NCBI GenBank assembly: GCA_050260675.1
Contig: JBLNCN010000005.1
Span: forward strand, 62,001-126,000
Reading direction: 5' to 3'
DNA: 64,000 bases
Source: JBBDIP01 sp050260675
Lineage (GTDB): Bacteria; Bacillota; Sulfobacillia; Fermentithermobacillales; Fermentithermobacillaceae
Part shown: positions 24,345 to 32,625 of the stretch, in pieces
How the letters are laid out: every line of letters starts with the position of its first letter
Position numbering within the stretch: position 1 is the first letter of the stretch
Notes under the pieces: model-generated
Told to the model about the DNA's origin: nothing
Seen by the model: the letters and a program-made list of their open reading frames with translations, nothing else
Database searches by the model: none
Position numbers and translations under genes: made by a program

Positions 24345-24793
24345 GACGGCCTCAGTCGCGACAGCAATGGAAGGAGGCCGTTGATGCCTTCATCCAGCGT
24401 CTTGGTGAGGTATGGGCGATACGCTGCGTTATTCTCCATGGGTCCCGCGCCACGGGCAATTGGGTATCAGGCAGCGACGTCGACCTCGTGATCATAGCGG
24501 AGCTGCTCCCGGGAAGGTTCCGCGACAGGCTAGCTACGGTCTCGGATCTGCTCCCGAGAGAAGTCCCTGTAGAGGCTCTGTGCTACACTCCGGCTGAATT
24601 CGAAGAGATGCTCGACTCGATGAATGTGACTGCACTGGAGTCAGTCTCACGAGGTATTCCTCTTCACGGCCATGAGTACTTCCGAGGCCTGAAAGCACGG
24701 TTTGACAACATGGTAGGGAGGGGGCTGCGCCGAGGGCGATCGGTGTGGTATTGGGACGACACTACGCCGTCCTCTACGCCCGAGCGAACCTGA
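24302..24793 (+). CDS. MNT-type nucleotidyltransferase (HEPN partner)
   Basis: 163 residues from ATG 24302. The nucleotidyltransferase signature VILHGSRATGNWVSGSDVDLVII holds the GS and D-x-D residues needed for metal and NTP binding. MNT proteins are antitoxins that AMPylate or otherwise silence HEPN RNases, and are normally encoded next to them. Only a truncated HEPN is present here. The C-terminal part (about 120-163) is not conserved in a recognisable way and its Trp/Tyr-rich end is unusual. Confidence 0.8.
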   Translation: MGEDSASLCREASLGRPQSRQQWKEAVDAFIQRLGEVWAIRCVILHGSRATGNWVSGSDVDLVIIAELLPGRFRDRLATVSDLLPREVPVEALCYTPAEFEEMLDSMNVTALESVSRGIPLHGHEYFRGLKARFDNMVGRGLRRGRSVWYWDDTTPSSTPERT

Positions 24794-24803
24794 GGTGAAC
24801 GCG

Positions 24804-25361
24804 ATGCACGTAGAGATCGAGGCGGCACGAGCGACGATGCCTGACGAGTGGATAGAGCCCCTCGCTCAATGTCTGGCCTGCTCAAAGCCCGATAGGCTCG
24901 ACGACTTCCGCGCATTCTGGGATGATTGGGCCGCCGGAAGGATCCCCGGGTGCAAGATCACTGTTGTGGCGTGGGAGGGAGGACCGCCTCTCCCCTGTGC
25001 CGGATCCGCTGCTCATACCGGATTCACAGACGGTAATCCGTCGCTCCCCACCGCGCTTGGAGTTGTAAGACTCTGGGAGTCCCCATACTGCGGAGACAAG
25101 TGGTTTGTCGAAGGGCTGGAGGTACTGGAGAGCCACCGCCGGCGAGGCATTGCTACGAAGATGATGGAACGCGCCATTCGCGAGCTCAGAAGCATGAACG
25201 CTACCGAGACTCTGTACGCCCACGTACGAGACGGCAATGAAGCAAGTATTAGGACACTCAGGAGACTGGGTTTCGTCTGCGTCTCTCAAGGGCACTACAT
25301 CAGCAGCTGCGGCGAGCCGCGGGATAACGGCTCCGAGTACGCCCTCTCTCTTGCACCTTGA
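24804..25361 (+). CDS. GNAT family N-acetyltransferase
   Basis: 185 residues from ATG 24804 (GTG 24795 is an alternative; GAGGTG lies 6 nt before the ATG). The acetyl-CoA motif lies in VEGLEVLESHRRRGIATKMME, followed by the DGNEASIRTLRRLGF segment typical of GNATs. The substrate is unknown. It follows MNT by 10 bp and may be co-transcribed with the Uma2-HEPN-MNT patch; some GNATs are toxins (TacT type), but those are smaller and paired with DUF1778 antitoxins, which are absent here. Confidence 0.85.
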   Translation: MHVEIEAARATMPDEWIEPLAQCLACSKPDRLDDFRAFWDDWAAGRIPGCKITVVAWEGGPPLPCAGSAAHTGFTDGNPSLPTALGVVRLWESPYCGDKWFVEGLEVLESHRRRGIATKMMERAIRELRSMNATETLYAHVRDGNEASIRTLRRLGFVCVSQGHYISSCGEPRDNGSEYALSLAP

Positions 25362-25428
25362 ACGCCAACCCTGCTTAGGGGTCCCTTAACCGAGGAGAGC
25401 CTCCGCCCTTAGGAATAATCTAGTTAAC

Positions 25429-25442
25429 ATAATAACTATTAT
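25429..25442. repeat. AT-rich palindrome ATAATA-AC-TATTAT
   Basis: Perfect 6+2+6 palindrome in an AT island (25410-25465) in G+C-rich DNA; partly overlaps AGTTA/TAACT arms (25422-25437). Possible operator or promoter region. Confidence 0.4.
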
Positions 25443-25647
25443 AGGACGTAAAACCAATCATAACGTGTCCGTCTCCTAATCTCGTCAGCCGCTCATTGTT
25501 CGGGGCCCTTCCCTGTCAACCTTGATTTGCCGCTGTTCTTGATTCGCAAGAAACCTAGCCTCTCACTCAACCGCGCTGTTTCGCCTCATGCGGCATGTAT
25601 GTACATACTGGGCATTTGGATATGGCTCTTGAATATGGCTCGAATCC

Positions 25648-25675
25648 GCACGTGTCCGCTCGGCACGTGTCCGCT
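25648..25675. repeat. Direct repeat of GCACGTGTCCGCT
   Basis: Two exact 13-bp copies at 25648-25660 and 25663-25675, start-to-start distance 15 bp, each holding the palindromic CACGTG core. Confidence 0.7.
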
Positions 25676-25758
25676 TGCCGTCTGGCTGCGCGCTACGCGC
25701 TGCTAGGACTCCGTACCACCGCGCAGACGCGGGCTGAGGCAACACCGAAGTACGTCTT

Positions 25759-25796
25759 CACGTGAGAACGCCCCACGTGAGGACGCCCCTACGTGA
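25759..25796. repeat. Tandem repeat CACGTGAGrACGCCC, 2.5 copies
   Basis: Copies start at 25759 and 25774 (15-bp period) with a degenerate third, TACGTGA, at 25790. The outer ends, CTTCACGT and ACGTGAAG, are also inverted relative to each other. Same core and period as the cluster at 25648. Confidence 0.7.
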
Positions 25797-26164
25797 AGCG
25801 ACCACCCGTCCCTAAGACTTCCTGCTCATCCATGATGCGTGACTGCTGCTCATCGATGATGAGCATCTGAAGGACCCGTAAAGCGTTGGAACAGGTCTTG
25901 CGATGATGAATAGCCTGCTAAGTGCCAAAAATGCAATATCAGTGAAAGGAATTCCACCTTTATGCGTTGAATAGCCGGGGTAACTGCGAGTGCGGACGAA
26001 GCGGTCATTCCGCCTGGTTCCACGAACGGGGGTGGTGTGCAGGAGACAAGAACGCTCCCGGATGACCCGAGCCCTCGGGGATGAGGGCGCTGCCTTGCTT
26101 TATTGACCCTTGTTGATCCAGACGGAATCGCACCGCGACCCAAATAAGCTGAGGAGGTTTTCGA

Positions 26165-28012
26165 ATGAAGAGATTCCTCGTGGGGCTCCTCGTCGTCGCC
26201 TTGAGTATCGGCGTTGCCGCGTGCAGCGGCGGGACGAAGACCCCTCCCGCCACGCCCAGAGCGTCGGCTGACTACGTCACGGTCTACTCGAGTGAGGTAA
26301 CGACTTTCAACTACCTCACAACTGCTACCACGGCGGAATTCGCTATTGCCGCCAACTGCATTGATGGCCTGGTTGAGTACGACAACCTCGGTATCCTGAA
26401 ACCGTCTCTGGCCACCTCCTGGACAGTCAGTCCTGACGGCCTCACCTACACTTTCAACCTCCGCAAGGGCGTCAAGTGGCTCACCTGGGACAAGAAGGAG
26501 TACGCCGAGGTCGTCGCTCAGGACTGGGTTGACGCTCTCAAGTACATCATGACCAGCGAGAACGCGTCGTCCACCGCCAACCTGGCGTACGACATCATTA
26601 AGAACGGCGCCAAGTTCTACAACAAAGAGATCACTGATTTCGCGCAGGTCGGCGTGAAGGCCAAGGATAAGTACACCCTCGAGATCACCCTCGAGAAGCC
26701 TTGTCCCTACTTCATGACCATGCTCACCTACGTCACCTACCTGCCGGTTAACGGCAAGTTCCTGTCTGAAGTAGGCGACAAGTTCGGTACCGACCACAAG
26801 AACCTGCTCTACTGCGGTGCCTACATCATCACTGACTGGGAGCACTCCGTAGCCAGAGTGATGGAGAAGAACGAGAAGTACTGGGATGCCGGCAACGTCC
26901 ACATCAAGAAGCTGAGCTACAAGTTCAACAAGGAAGCCAGCACTCTTGCACCCGAGATGTTCCTCCGCGGCGAAATCAGCAGCGCGGGTATCTCCTCTGC
27001 CCTGCTTGCCGACTGGATGGCGGATCCCGCTAAGAAGGCTATGATCAGGCCCGGGGCCGCGAGCACCTACTCCTACTTCTATGCGTTCAACTTCGACCCG
27101 CTTTTCGACGAGGAGTATGAGCCGGACAACTGGAAGGTAGCGGTGAACAACGCTAACTTCCGCAAGTCCATGTTCTACGCGCTCGATCGCAAGGCAGCCA
27201 TGACGACGGCGGAGCCTTACACCCCGGAATCCCGTATCATCAACACCGTGACTCCTCCCAACTTCGCCAACGCGGGAGGCAAGGACTTCACCCAGATCGG
27301 CGATCTGGCCGCTATCTCCGCGCGGGATAGCTTCCAGCCCACCGAGGCCGTGAAGTACCGCGATCTCGCCAAGGCTGAGCTGGCCGGAAAGGCTAAGTTC
27401 CCGGTGAAGGTTATGATGCCTTACAACACCGCCAGCACCGACTGGACCAACAGGGTTCAGGTTGTTGAGCAGCAGGTTGAGGGCGTCCTCGGATCCGATT
27501 ATGTCGACATTATCCCCGTCGGTTTCCCGGCCACGGGCTTCCTTAACACCACCCGCCGCGCCGGCAACTACGCGTGGCAGGAATGCAACTGGGGTCCTGA
27601 CTACGCCGATCCCGAGACCTACACGGATCCCTTCGCGCCCGACGGCACCTACAACTGGCCCGAGAAGGCCGAGGGCTATGTTGATGCAAACGGCAAGAAG
27701 ATCTACGAGAACCTCCTGAACGCTGCCAAGGCCGAGGTAACCGACATTAACAAGCGTTACGAGCTGTTTGCCAAGGCTGAGGCTTTCCTAATCAACGAAG
27801 CGTTCATAGTTCCTTACGGAACTGGTGGCGGTGGATACGTAGCTTCTAAGCTTGAACCCTTCACCTACCCCTACGCCCCGTTCGGCATGTCCGACCTGAA
27901 GTTCAAGGGTCAGATCGTAATGGAGAAGCCGATGGGAACCGAGGAGTACATGCAGAAGAAAGCCGAGTGGGAGGCCGCCCGCAAGGCCGCTCTCGAGGCT
28001 GCTGCCAAGTAG
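26165..28012 (+). CDS. oppA: Peptide ABC transporter substrate-binding lipoprotein (SBP family 5)
   Basis: 615 residues from ATG 26165 with GAGGAGG upstream. Signal peptide with a lipobox GVAAC, the lipid-modified Cys at residue 20. The family 5 layout is clear: DGLVEYDN, LATSWTVSPDGLTYTFNLRKGVKW, the VAQDWVDALKY segment, FRKSMFYALDRKAAM and late NEAFIVPYGTGG. It captures oligopeptides outside the membrane for OppBCDF. It heads the operon; a 16-bp hairpin separates it from oppB and may let it be made in excess. Confidence 0.94.
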   Translation: MKRFLVGLLVVALSIGVAACSGGTKTPPATPRASADYVTVYSSEVTTFNYLTTATTAEFAIAANCIDGLVEYDNLGILKPSLATSWTVSPDGLTYTFNLRKGVKWLTWDKKEYAEVVAQDWVDALKYIMTSENASSTANLAYDIIKNGAKFYNKEITDFAQVGVKAKDKYTLEITLEKPCPYFMTMLTYVTYLPVNGKFLSEVGDKFGTDHKNLLYCGAYIITDWEHSVARVMEKNEKYWDAGNVHIKKLSYKFNKEASTLAPEMFLRGEISSAGISSALLADWMADPAKKAMIRPGAASTYSYFYAFNFDPLFDEEYEPDNWKVAVNNANFRKSMFYALDRKAAMTTAEPYTPESRIINTVTPPNFANAGGKDFTQIGDLAAISARDSFQPTEAVKYRDLAKAELAGKAKFPVKVMMPYNTASTDWTNRVQVVEQQVEGVLGSDYVDIIPVGFPATGFLNTTRRAGNYAWQECNWGPDYADPETYTDPFAPDGTYNWPEKAEGYVDANGKKIYENLLNAAKAEVTDINKRYELFAKAEAFLINEAFIVPYGTGGGGYVASKLEPFTYPYAPFGMSDLKFKGQIVMEKPMGTEEYMQKKAEWEAARKAALEAAAK

Positions 28013-28036
28013 ACCTAGATAAACAGCGGGAGAGTC

Positions 28037-28072
28037 AAGAGGAGACCGCCCGACGGCGGGCGGTCTCCTCTT
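28037..28072 (+). terminator. 16-bp hairpin between oppA and oppB
   Basis: AAGAGGAGACCGCCCG (28037-28052) pairs perfectly with CGGGCGGTCTCCTCTT (28057-28072) around ACGG. Located 25 bp after the oppA stop. Probably a partial terminator or mRNA-stabilising element that raises the ratio of binding protein to permease. Confidence 0.75.
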
Positions 28073-28134
28073 AGGCGATACAGGGTGTTACTCGGCTGAC
28101 CTCACGTCACGGTTGTTTTGGAAAGGCTGCGTGT

Positions 28135-29088
28135 GTGAATATGCTCAGGTATGCGTTACGGCGGTTCGGACAATCGATGGTTACGGTCTTTATAGTGATC
28201 ACCGTCGTCTTTCTGCTCATGCGCCTGCTCCCAATCGAAGGCTATTTTCCCGCCAACTACGACAAGATGAGCCCTGAAGTGCGTGAAGCGGTACTAAAGA
28301 GCATGGGGCTTACCGATCCCTGGTACGTTCAGCTTACCAACTTCTATAAGAGCCTATTGCGGGGAGATCTCGGCAAGTCCATTATCTATCGCCCCAAAGT
28401 AGCGATATCTGAGGTCCTTTCCTCCAAAATACCGTACTCCATGCGCTTTGGGTTGGCAGCCATCTGCCTTTCCCTCGCAGGCGGTCTGGCGATGGGAGTA
28501 ACGCAAGCGAGGGAGAAAGGCAAGTTTTGGGACAAACTTTGGAGCGGTTATATCGTCTTCATTAACGCAGTGCCGTCAGCCGTGTATCTCCTGTTCATCC
28601 AGCTCTACCTCACGCAGGCGCTTAAGTTCATACCGATCCTGTACGACAGGGGCAATCCTATCAGCTGGATCCTCCCCGCCGTCTCCATGTCTCTGGGCGG
28701 CATGGCCGGATACGCTCTCTGGATGAGACGGTACATGGTTGACGAGCTCAATAAGGACTACATCAAGCTTGCTCGAGCGAAAGGCATGTCCAGCCGAGCG
28801 GTGATGGTGAAGCACGTCATGCGGAACGCGTTTGTTCCCATGGCACAGTACCTGCCTGCATCAGTGCTCTTTACGATATCCGGCTCCATCTACATCGAAT
28901 CACTGTACTCCATCCCCGGCATGGGCGGGCTGCTCGTGGACGCCATCCGGCTACAGGACAATACCCTTGTCCAGGCGCTGGTCTTGATCTTCTCGACGCT
29001 TGGCGTTGTGGGCCTATTCCTGGGCGACATACTGATGGCGATAGTCGACCCCCGGATCAAACTCGAGAAGAAAGGGGGGTCACGGTGA
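28135..29088 (+). CDS. oppB: Peptide ABC transporter permease OppB-type
   Basis: 317 residues from GTG 28135 (ATG 28141 also in frame). Six transmembrane helices; the first at about residues 12-30 (VFIVITVVFLLMRLLP). The EAA coupling-helix motif is in DYIKLARAKGMSSRAVMVKHVMRNA, which docks on the ATPase subunits. It forms the membrane channel with OppC. The stop overlaps the oppC start (GTGA). Confidence 0.93.
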   Translation: MNMLRYALRRFGQSMVTVFIVITVVFLLMRLLPIEGYFPANYDKMSPEVREAVLKSMGLTDPWYVQLTNFYKSLLRGDLGKSIIYRPKVAISEVLSSKIPYSMRFGLAAICLSLAGGLAMGVTQAREKGKFWDKLWSGYIVFINAVPSAVYLLFIQLYLTQALKFIPILYDRGNPISWILPAVSMSLGGMAGYALWMRRYMVDELNKDYIKLARAKGMSSRAVMVKHVMRNAFVPMAQYLPASVLFTISGSIYIESLYSIPGMGGLLVDAIRLQDNTLVQALVLIFSTLGVVGLFLGDILMAIVDPRIKLEKKGGSR

Positions 29089-30056
29089 TGTCCAAGAAAG
29101 AGAAGGAGACTCTGGCGGCAATCGAGGATGCTTCGCTGTTCACCTTCGCCGAGTTCGATGAGGAGGGTAGCGAACGCACCGGCTACTCCAACTACTCGTA
29201 CTGGGGTTCAACAATAAGGGCGTTTCTCAAGAACCGGGTTGCGTTCGTAACTCTCATTGTGATGTGCTCGCTCGTCTTGTTCACCATCATCCAGCCGTAT
29301 CTACCCAACCAGAAGGACCCTAACAAGATCCACCTTGATCCCGCCACCGGGATGCATCTTCAAAACCAGCCGCCTAACTCCGAGTTCTGGTTCGGTACAA
29401 ACGTCATTGGCCAGGATCTATGGTCGCGGATCTGGAGCGGGACAAGAACTTCTCTTCTCTTAGCTCTTATCGTGGGCATATGGGAGGTTTTCTTCGGCAT
29501 AGCCTTCGGGGCCCTATGGGGTTACGTGAGGCAGCTGGATGTGCTCATCACTCAGATATACAACACGATTAACAACATACCGACGACCATTGTCTTGATG
29601 CTGCTGGCTTACATCATGAGGCCCAGCTTCACGACTATGGTGATTACTATGTGCGTGACCGGTTGGCTCGGAATGGCCCGGTTCGTGCGCAACCAGATCA
29701 TCATCATAAGGGACAGGGAGTACAACCTGGCGTCCAGGTGCTTGGGGACCCCGACGTCCCGCATCATCACCAAGAACCTTCTTCCTTACCTGGTCTCAGT
29801 CATCGTCATGCGCATAGCGCTGGCCATCCCCGGCACAATCGGGTGGGAAGTCTTCCTTACCTATATTGGTTTGGGACTGCCCATCGACATCCCATCCCTC
29901 GGCAACTTGGTGCAGCAAGGCAGGGCGATTGTTATGGCTCCAAGCCTGCGTTATCAGCTCATATTCCCCGCCGTGGTGCTCTCCATCATCACAGTCTCGT
30001 TCTACGTGCTCGGCAATGCCTTCTCCGACGCTGCCGACCCGCGGAACCACTACTAG
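29085..30056 (+). CDS. oppC: Peptide ABC transporter permease OppC-type
   Basis: 323 residues from GTG 29085 or the following ATG. An unusually long hydrophilic, acidic N-terminus (about 55 residues) precedes the first transmembrane helix (VAFVTLIVMCSLVLFTII). The conserved FGTNVIGQDLWSRIWSGTR loop and EAA-like motif REYNLASRCLGTPTSRIITKNLLP are present. Partners with OppB in the membrane. Eleven bp before oppD. Confidence 0.92.
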   Translation: MMSKKEKETLAAIEDASLFTFAEFDEEGSERTGYSNYSYWGSTIRAFLKNRVAFVTLIVMCSLVLFTIIQPYLPNQKDPNKIHLDPATGMHLQNQPPNSEFWFGTNVIGQDLWSRIWSGTRTSLLLALIVGIWEVFFGIAFGALWGYVRQLDVLITQIYNTINNIPTTIVLMLLAYIMRPSFTTMVITMCVTGWLGMARFVRNQIIIIRDREYNLASRCLGTPTSRIITKNLLPYLVSVIVMRIALAIPGTIGWEVFLTYIGLGLPIDIPSLGNLVQQGRAIVMAPSLRYQLIFPAVVLSIITVSFYVLGNAFSDAADPRNHY

Positions 30057-30066
30057 GAGGGGAACA

Positions 30067-31113
30067 ATGATGAGCGAGCCTATCCTGTCAGCCAAAGACG
30101 TAGTGGTGAAGTTCAGCCTCCGGGGCCAGACGCTCACGGCCATTCGGGGAGCCTCCCTTGACCTGTATGAGGGCCAGACGCTGGCGATTGTAGGCGAGTC
30201 AGGCTCAGGCAAAAGCGTCTTCACCAAGACCTTCCTGGGGATGCTCGATGCCAACGGGTGGGTTGACTCCGGGTCCATCATGTTCGAGGGAAAGGACCTG
30301 TGCACGTTCAAGACCGAGCAGGAGTGGCTGACCATCCGTGGCAGGAAGATCGCCATGATCTTCCAGGATCCGATGACTGCTCTGAACCCGCTGCGGACTG
30401 TGGGTATGCAGATACAAGAGGTCTTGGAGTTGCACCAGGGGCTTCGTGGCGAGCAGGCCAAGAACAGGGCAATCGAGATTCTGGGTCAGGTAGGGATCCA
30501 CGATCCCGCCATGCGCTACAGCCAGTACCCCCACGAGTTCTCAGGGGGTATGCGTCAGAGAGTTGTCATAGCCATCGCAGTCGCGTGCAATCCGCGGATC
30601 CTCATATGCGATGAGCCCACGACTGCCCTGGACGTGACGATCCAAGCGCAGATTCTGGACCTTATCCGAAGCCTGCAGAGGCAACTTGGGCTGACCATTA
30701 TCTACATCACCCATGACCTCGGCGTTGTGGCCAACGTCGCGGATTACGTGGCGGTGATGTACGCGGGCGACATTATCGAGTACGGCACATCTGAGGAGAT
30801 CTTCTACGATGCCCGCCACCCGTACACGTGGGCCCTCTTGTCGTCACTCCCGCAGCTCGGGATCAAGGGGCAGCCGCTGTACTCTATCAAGGGCACGCCG
30901 CCGAGCCTCTTTGCCGATATTAAGGGCGATGCGTTCGCGCCCAGGAATCCACGGGCGCTCAAGATAGACTTCGTGAAGCGTCCTCCCTACTTCCAAGTGA
31001 GTCCCACCCATCGCGCCAGGACGTGGCTCCTGGATGAGAGGGCTCCCTACGTCGAACCGCCCGAAACCATAAAAGCCATGCGGGCCAAATACGAGGGGTA
31101 TGCTGCGAGATGA
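30067..31113 (+). CDS. oppD: Peptide ABC transporter ATP-binding protein OppD-type
   Basis: 348 residues from ATG 30067 with AGGAGGGG upstream; the open frame starts earlier, inside oppC, but without support. Walker A GESGSGKS, Q-loop FQDPMTALNP, ABC signature FSGGMRQRV, Walker B ILICDEPTTALD and switch His in ITHDLGV are intact. The C-terminal oligopeptide domain lacks the usual cluster of cysteines. Overlaps oppF by 4 bp. Confidence 0.94.
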   Translation: MMSEPILSAKDVVVKFSLRGQTLTAIRGASLDLYEGQTLAIVGESGSGKSVFTKTFLGMLDANGWVDSGSIMFEGKDLCTFKTEQEWLTIRGRKIAMIFQDPMTALNPLRTVGMQIQEVLELHQGLRGEQAKNRAIEILGQVGIHDPAMRYSQYPHEFSGGMRQRVVIAIAVACNPRILICDEPTTALDVTIQAQILDLIRSLQRQLGLTIIYITHDLGVVANVADYVAVMYAGDIIEYGTSEEIFYDARHPYTWALLSSLPQLGIKGQPLYSIKGTPPSLFADIKGDAFAPRNPRALKIDFVKRPPYFQVSPTHRARTWLLDERAPYVEPPETIKAMRAKYEGYAAR

Positions 31114-32060
31114 GGACAGAAACCAGAGAAGCCATAATCGATATCAAGGACCTCCGCGTGGAGTTCAAGGTCAGGGGCAAGAAGCCTTTTGTCGCGGTGC
31201 AGGATGTGACCTTCTCGGTCTACAGGGGCGAGACATTTGGGCTTGTTGGGGAGACCGGTTCGGGAAAGACGACCATAGGCAGGGCGATCGTGAGGATCAA
31301 CCCTGCCGCTGCAGGTGAGATCAGGTTCAAAGGGCGCCGGATCACAGGAGACATCCCCAAGGAGCTCGACCGCGAGGTCACCCACAAGATCCAGATGATC
31401 TTCCAGGACCCGATGGCATCATTGAACGAACGCGCCAAGGTGGACTACATCGTCTCCGAGGGTCTCTACAACACCAAGAACTATAAGGACGAGAAGGACA
31501 GGCAGGCGAAAGTCCAAAAGGCGCTGGAGGAAGTAGGGCTTCTGCCCGAGTTTGCATCCCGCTTCCCTCACGAGTTCTCGGGAGGCCAAAGGCAGCGCAT
31601 TGGTGTTGCCCGCGCCCTCATCATGGAACCCGAGTTCATTGTGGCCGACGAGCCCATTTCGTCGCTGGACGTCTCAATCCGAGCACAGGTCCTGAACCTA
31701 CTCTCGGACTTGCAGCGCACCAGAGGGCTCACCTACATGTTCATCTCCCACGACCTCTCGGTGGTGCGCTTCATCGCCGACCGGATCGCGGTCATCTACA
31801 AAGGAAGGATCGTGGAGCTGGCCGAGACGGAAGAGCTGTTCCGGTGCCCGCTGCACCCGTACACAAGGGCGCTGCTCTCGGCTATCCCGACACCCGATCC
31901 CAGAGTGGAAAGGGAAAAGAGAGTAATGGTCTACGATCCCAGCTGCCATGATTACAGCACCGACAAACCGTCATTTGTCGAGATCGTTGAAGGCCACTTT
32001 GTCTACGGTAACCAGCCTGAACTGGACCTGTACAGGAAGGCTATTGCCAGGCTGGCGTAG
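31110..32060 (+). CDS. oppF: Peptide ABC transporter ATP-binding protein OppF-type
   Basis: 316 residues from ATG 31110. Walker A GETGSGKT, Q-loop FQDPMASLNE, signature FSGGQRQRI, Walker B FIVADEPISSLD and ISHDLSVVRFIADRI are present. The C-terminal extension with HPYTRALLSAIP is the oligopeptide/dipeptide-transporter domain. It completes a full oppABCDF set. The ATPase pair drives import through OppBC. Confidence 0.94.
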   Translation: MRTETREAIIDIKDLRVEFKVRGKKPFVAVQDVTFSVYRGETFGLVGETGSGKTTIGRAIVRINPAAAGEIRFKGRRITGDIPKELDREVTHKIQMIFQDPMASLNERAKVDYIVSEGLYNTKNYKDEKDRQAKVQKALEEVGLLPEFASRFPHEFSGGQRQRIGVARALIMEPEFIVADEPISSLDVSIRAQVLNLLSDLQRTRGLTYMFISHDLSVVRFIADRIAVIYKGRIVELAETEELFRCPLHPYTRALLSAIPTPDPRVEREKRVMVYDPSCHDYSTDKPSFVEIVEGHFVYGNQPELDLYRKAIARLA

Positions 32061-32072
32061 CGCGTTGCCCGC

Positions 32073-32540
32073 TCAGGGCTGGAAGTAGGTCGCTCCGATC
32101 CCGAAGAAATGGTAGAGGACCGTAGCTAGGACTGCAAGTTGAAGGGCGGACCACAGAAGGGCCGATGTGGTGGACTTTACGGCTCTCTCGGTTCCGCCCT
32201 CCGGTTCTCCCGGCAAGGGTCTGCGGCGGATGAGTCCGTTCTCATCCCGTAAGTCTGAGACCTGGGCCCCGGTCACCGTATCGTCGGGGAGATCACCTGC
32301 CAAGCGGGTCTCAGGGTGTCTTATGGTATCCTTCAATTGCATGGTTGTGCGGCCGAGCCCACCGACCCTAAGGTGCATGAGCCACGCTATAAGCACGTAG
32401 AGCGCCATGAAGGCAGGCAGCAAGGGCGCCATGTAGTAGGCGTTGTGAAATCCCATGAAGGCAACGGCGGCCGAAAGCCCGGTCGCCCCTACTGTGAGCA
32501 GCAGCCCTAGACAGAACGATGTGATGGACAATCGGATCAC
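32073..32540 (-). CDS. Hypothetical membrane protein
   Basis: 155 residues from GTG 32540. Two hydrophobic helices near the N-terminus (about 8-30 and 35-58), a hydrophilic middle loop (65-120) and a third helix near the C-terminus (ALLWSALQLAVLATVLYHFFG). The shape resembles small ATP-synthase AtpI-like or other membrane proteins, but no family was recognised. It is convergent with oppF (12-bp gap) and divergent from the lipoprotein gene at 32626. Expression and start are uncertain. Confidence 0.6.
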   Translation of the reverse strand: MIRLSITSFCLGLLLTVGATGLSAAVAFMGFHNAYYMAPLLPAFMALYVLIAWLMHLRVGGLGRTTMQLKDTIRHPETRLAGDLPDDTVTGAQVSDLRDENGLIRRRPLPGEPEGGTERAVKSTTSALLWSALQLAVLATVLYHFFGIGATYFQP

Positions 32541-32625
32541 CGCCTGTAAGATAACACTGCGGAACGAGGGTTGTCCACGTGAGACGGCATCAGGTCGAGT
32601 GAGCAGGCCATGCGGGGTGAATACG

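Larger units (their letters stand above)
25362..26164. other. 803-bp gene-free region before oppA
   Basis: No convincing coding sequence on either strand. It contains an AT-rich palindrome (25429-25442), two clusters of CACGTG-centred repeats (25648-25675 and 25759-25796), GATGATGAG-type repeats near 25850-25860, and, just before oppA, TTGACC (26104-26109) and the ribosome-binding site GAGGAGG (26151-26157). It reads like a long regulatory leader of the oppABCDF operon. Confidence 0.55.

Noticed and set aside
24804..25361. GNAT as a TacT-type toxin
   Set aside because: It is larger than TacT toxins and has no DUF1778 antitoxin next to it.
25648..25796. CACGTG repeats as a CRISPR array
   Set aside because: Units are only 13-15 bp, nearly without spacers, and no cas genes are in the window.
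25850..26902. 350-codon minus-strand open frame across the oppA start
   Set aside because: It is antisense to oppA with V/L/D-rich shadow composition; the only clear family signal is oppA on the plus strand.
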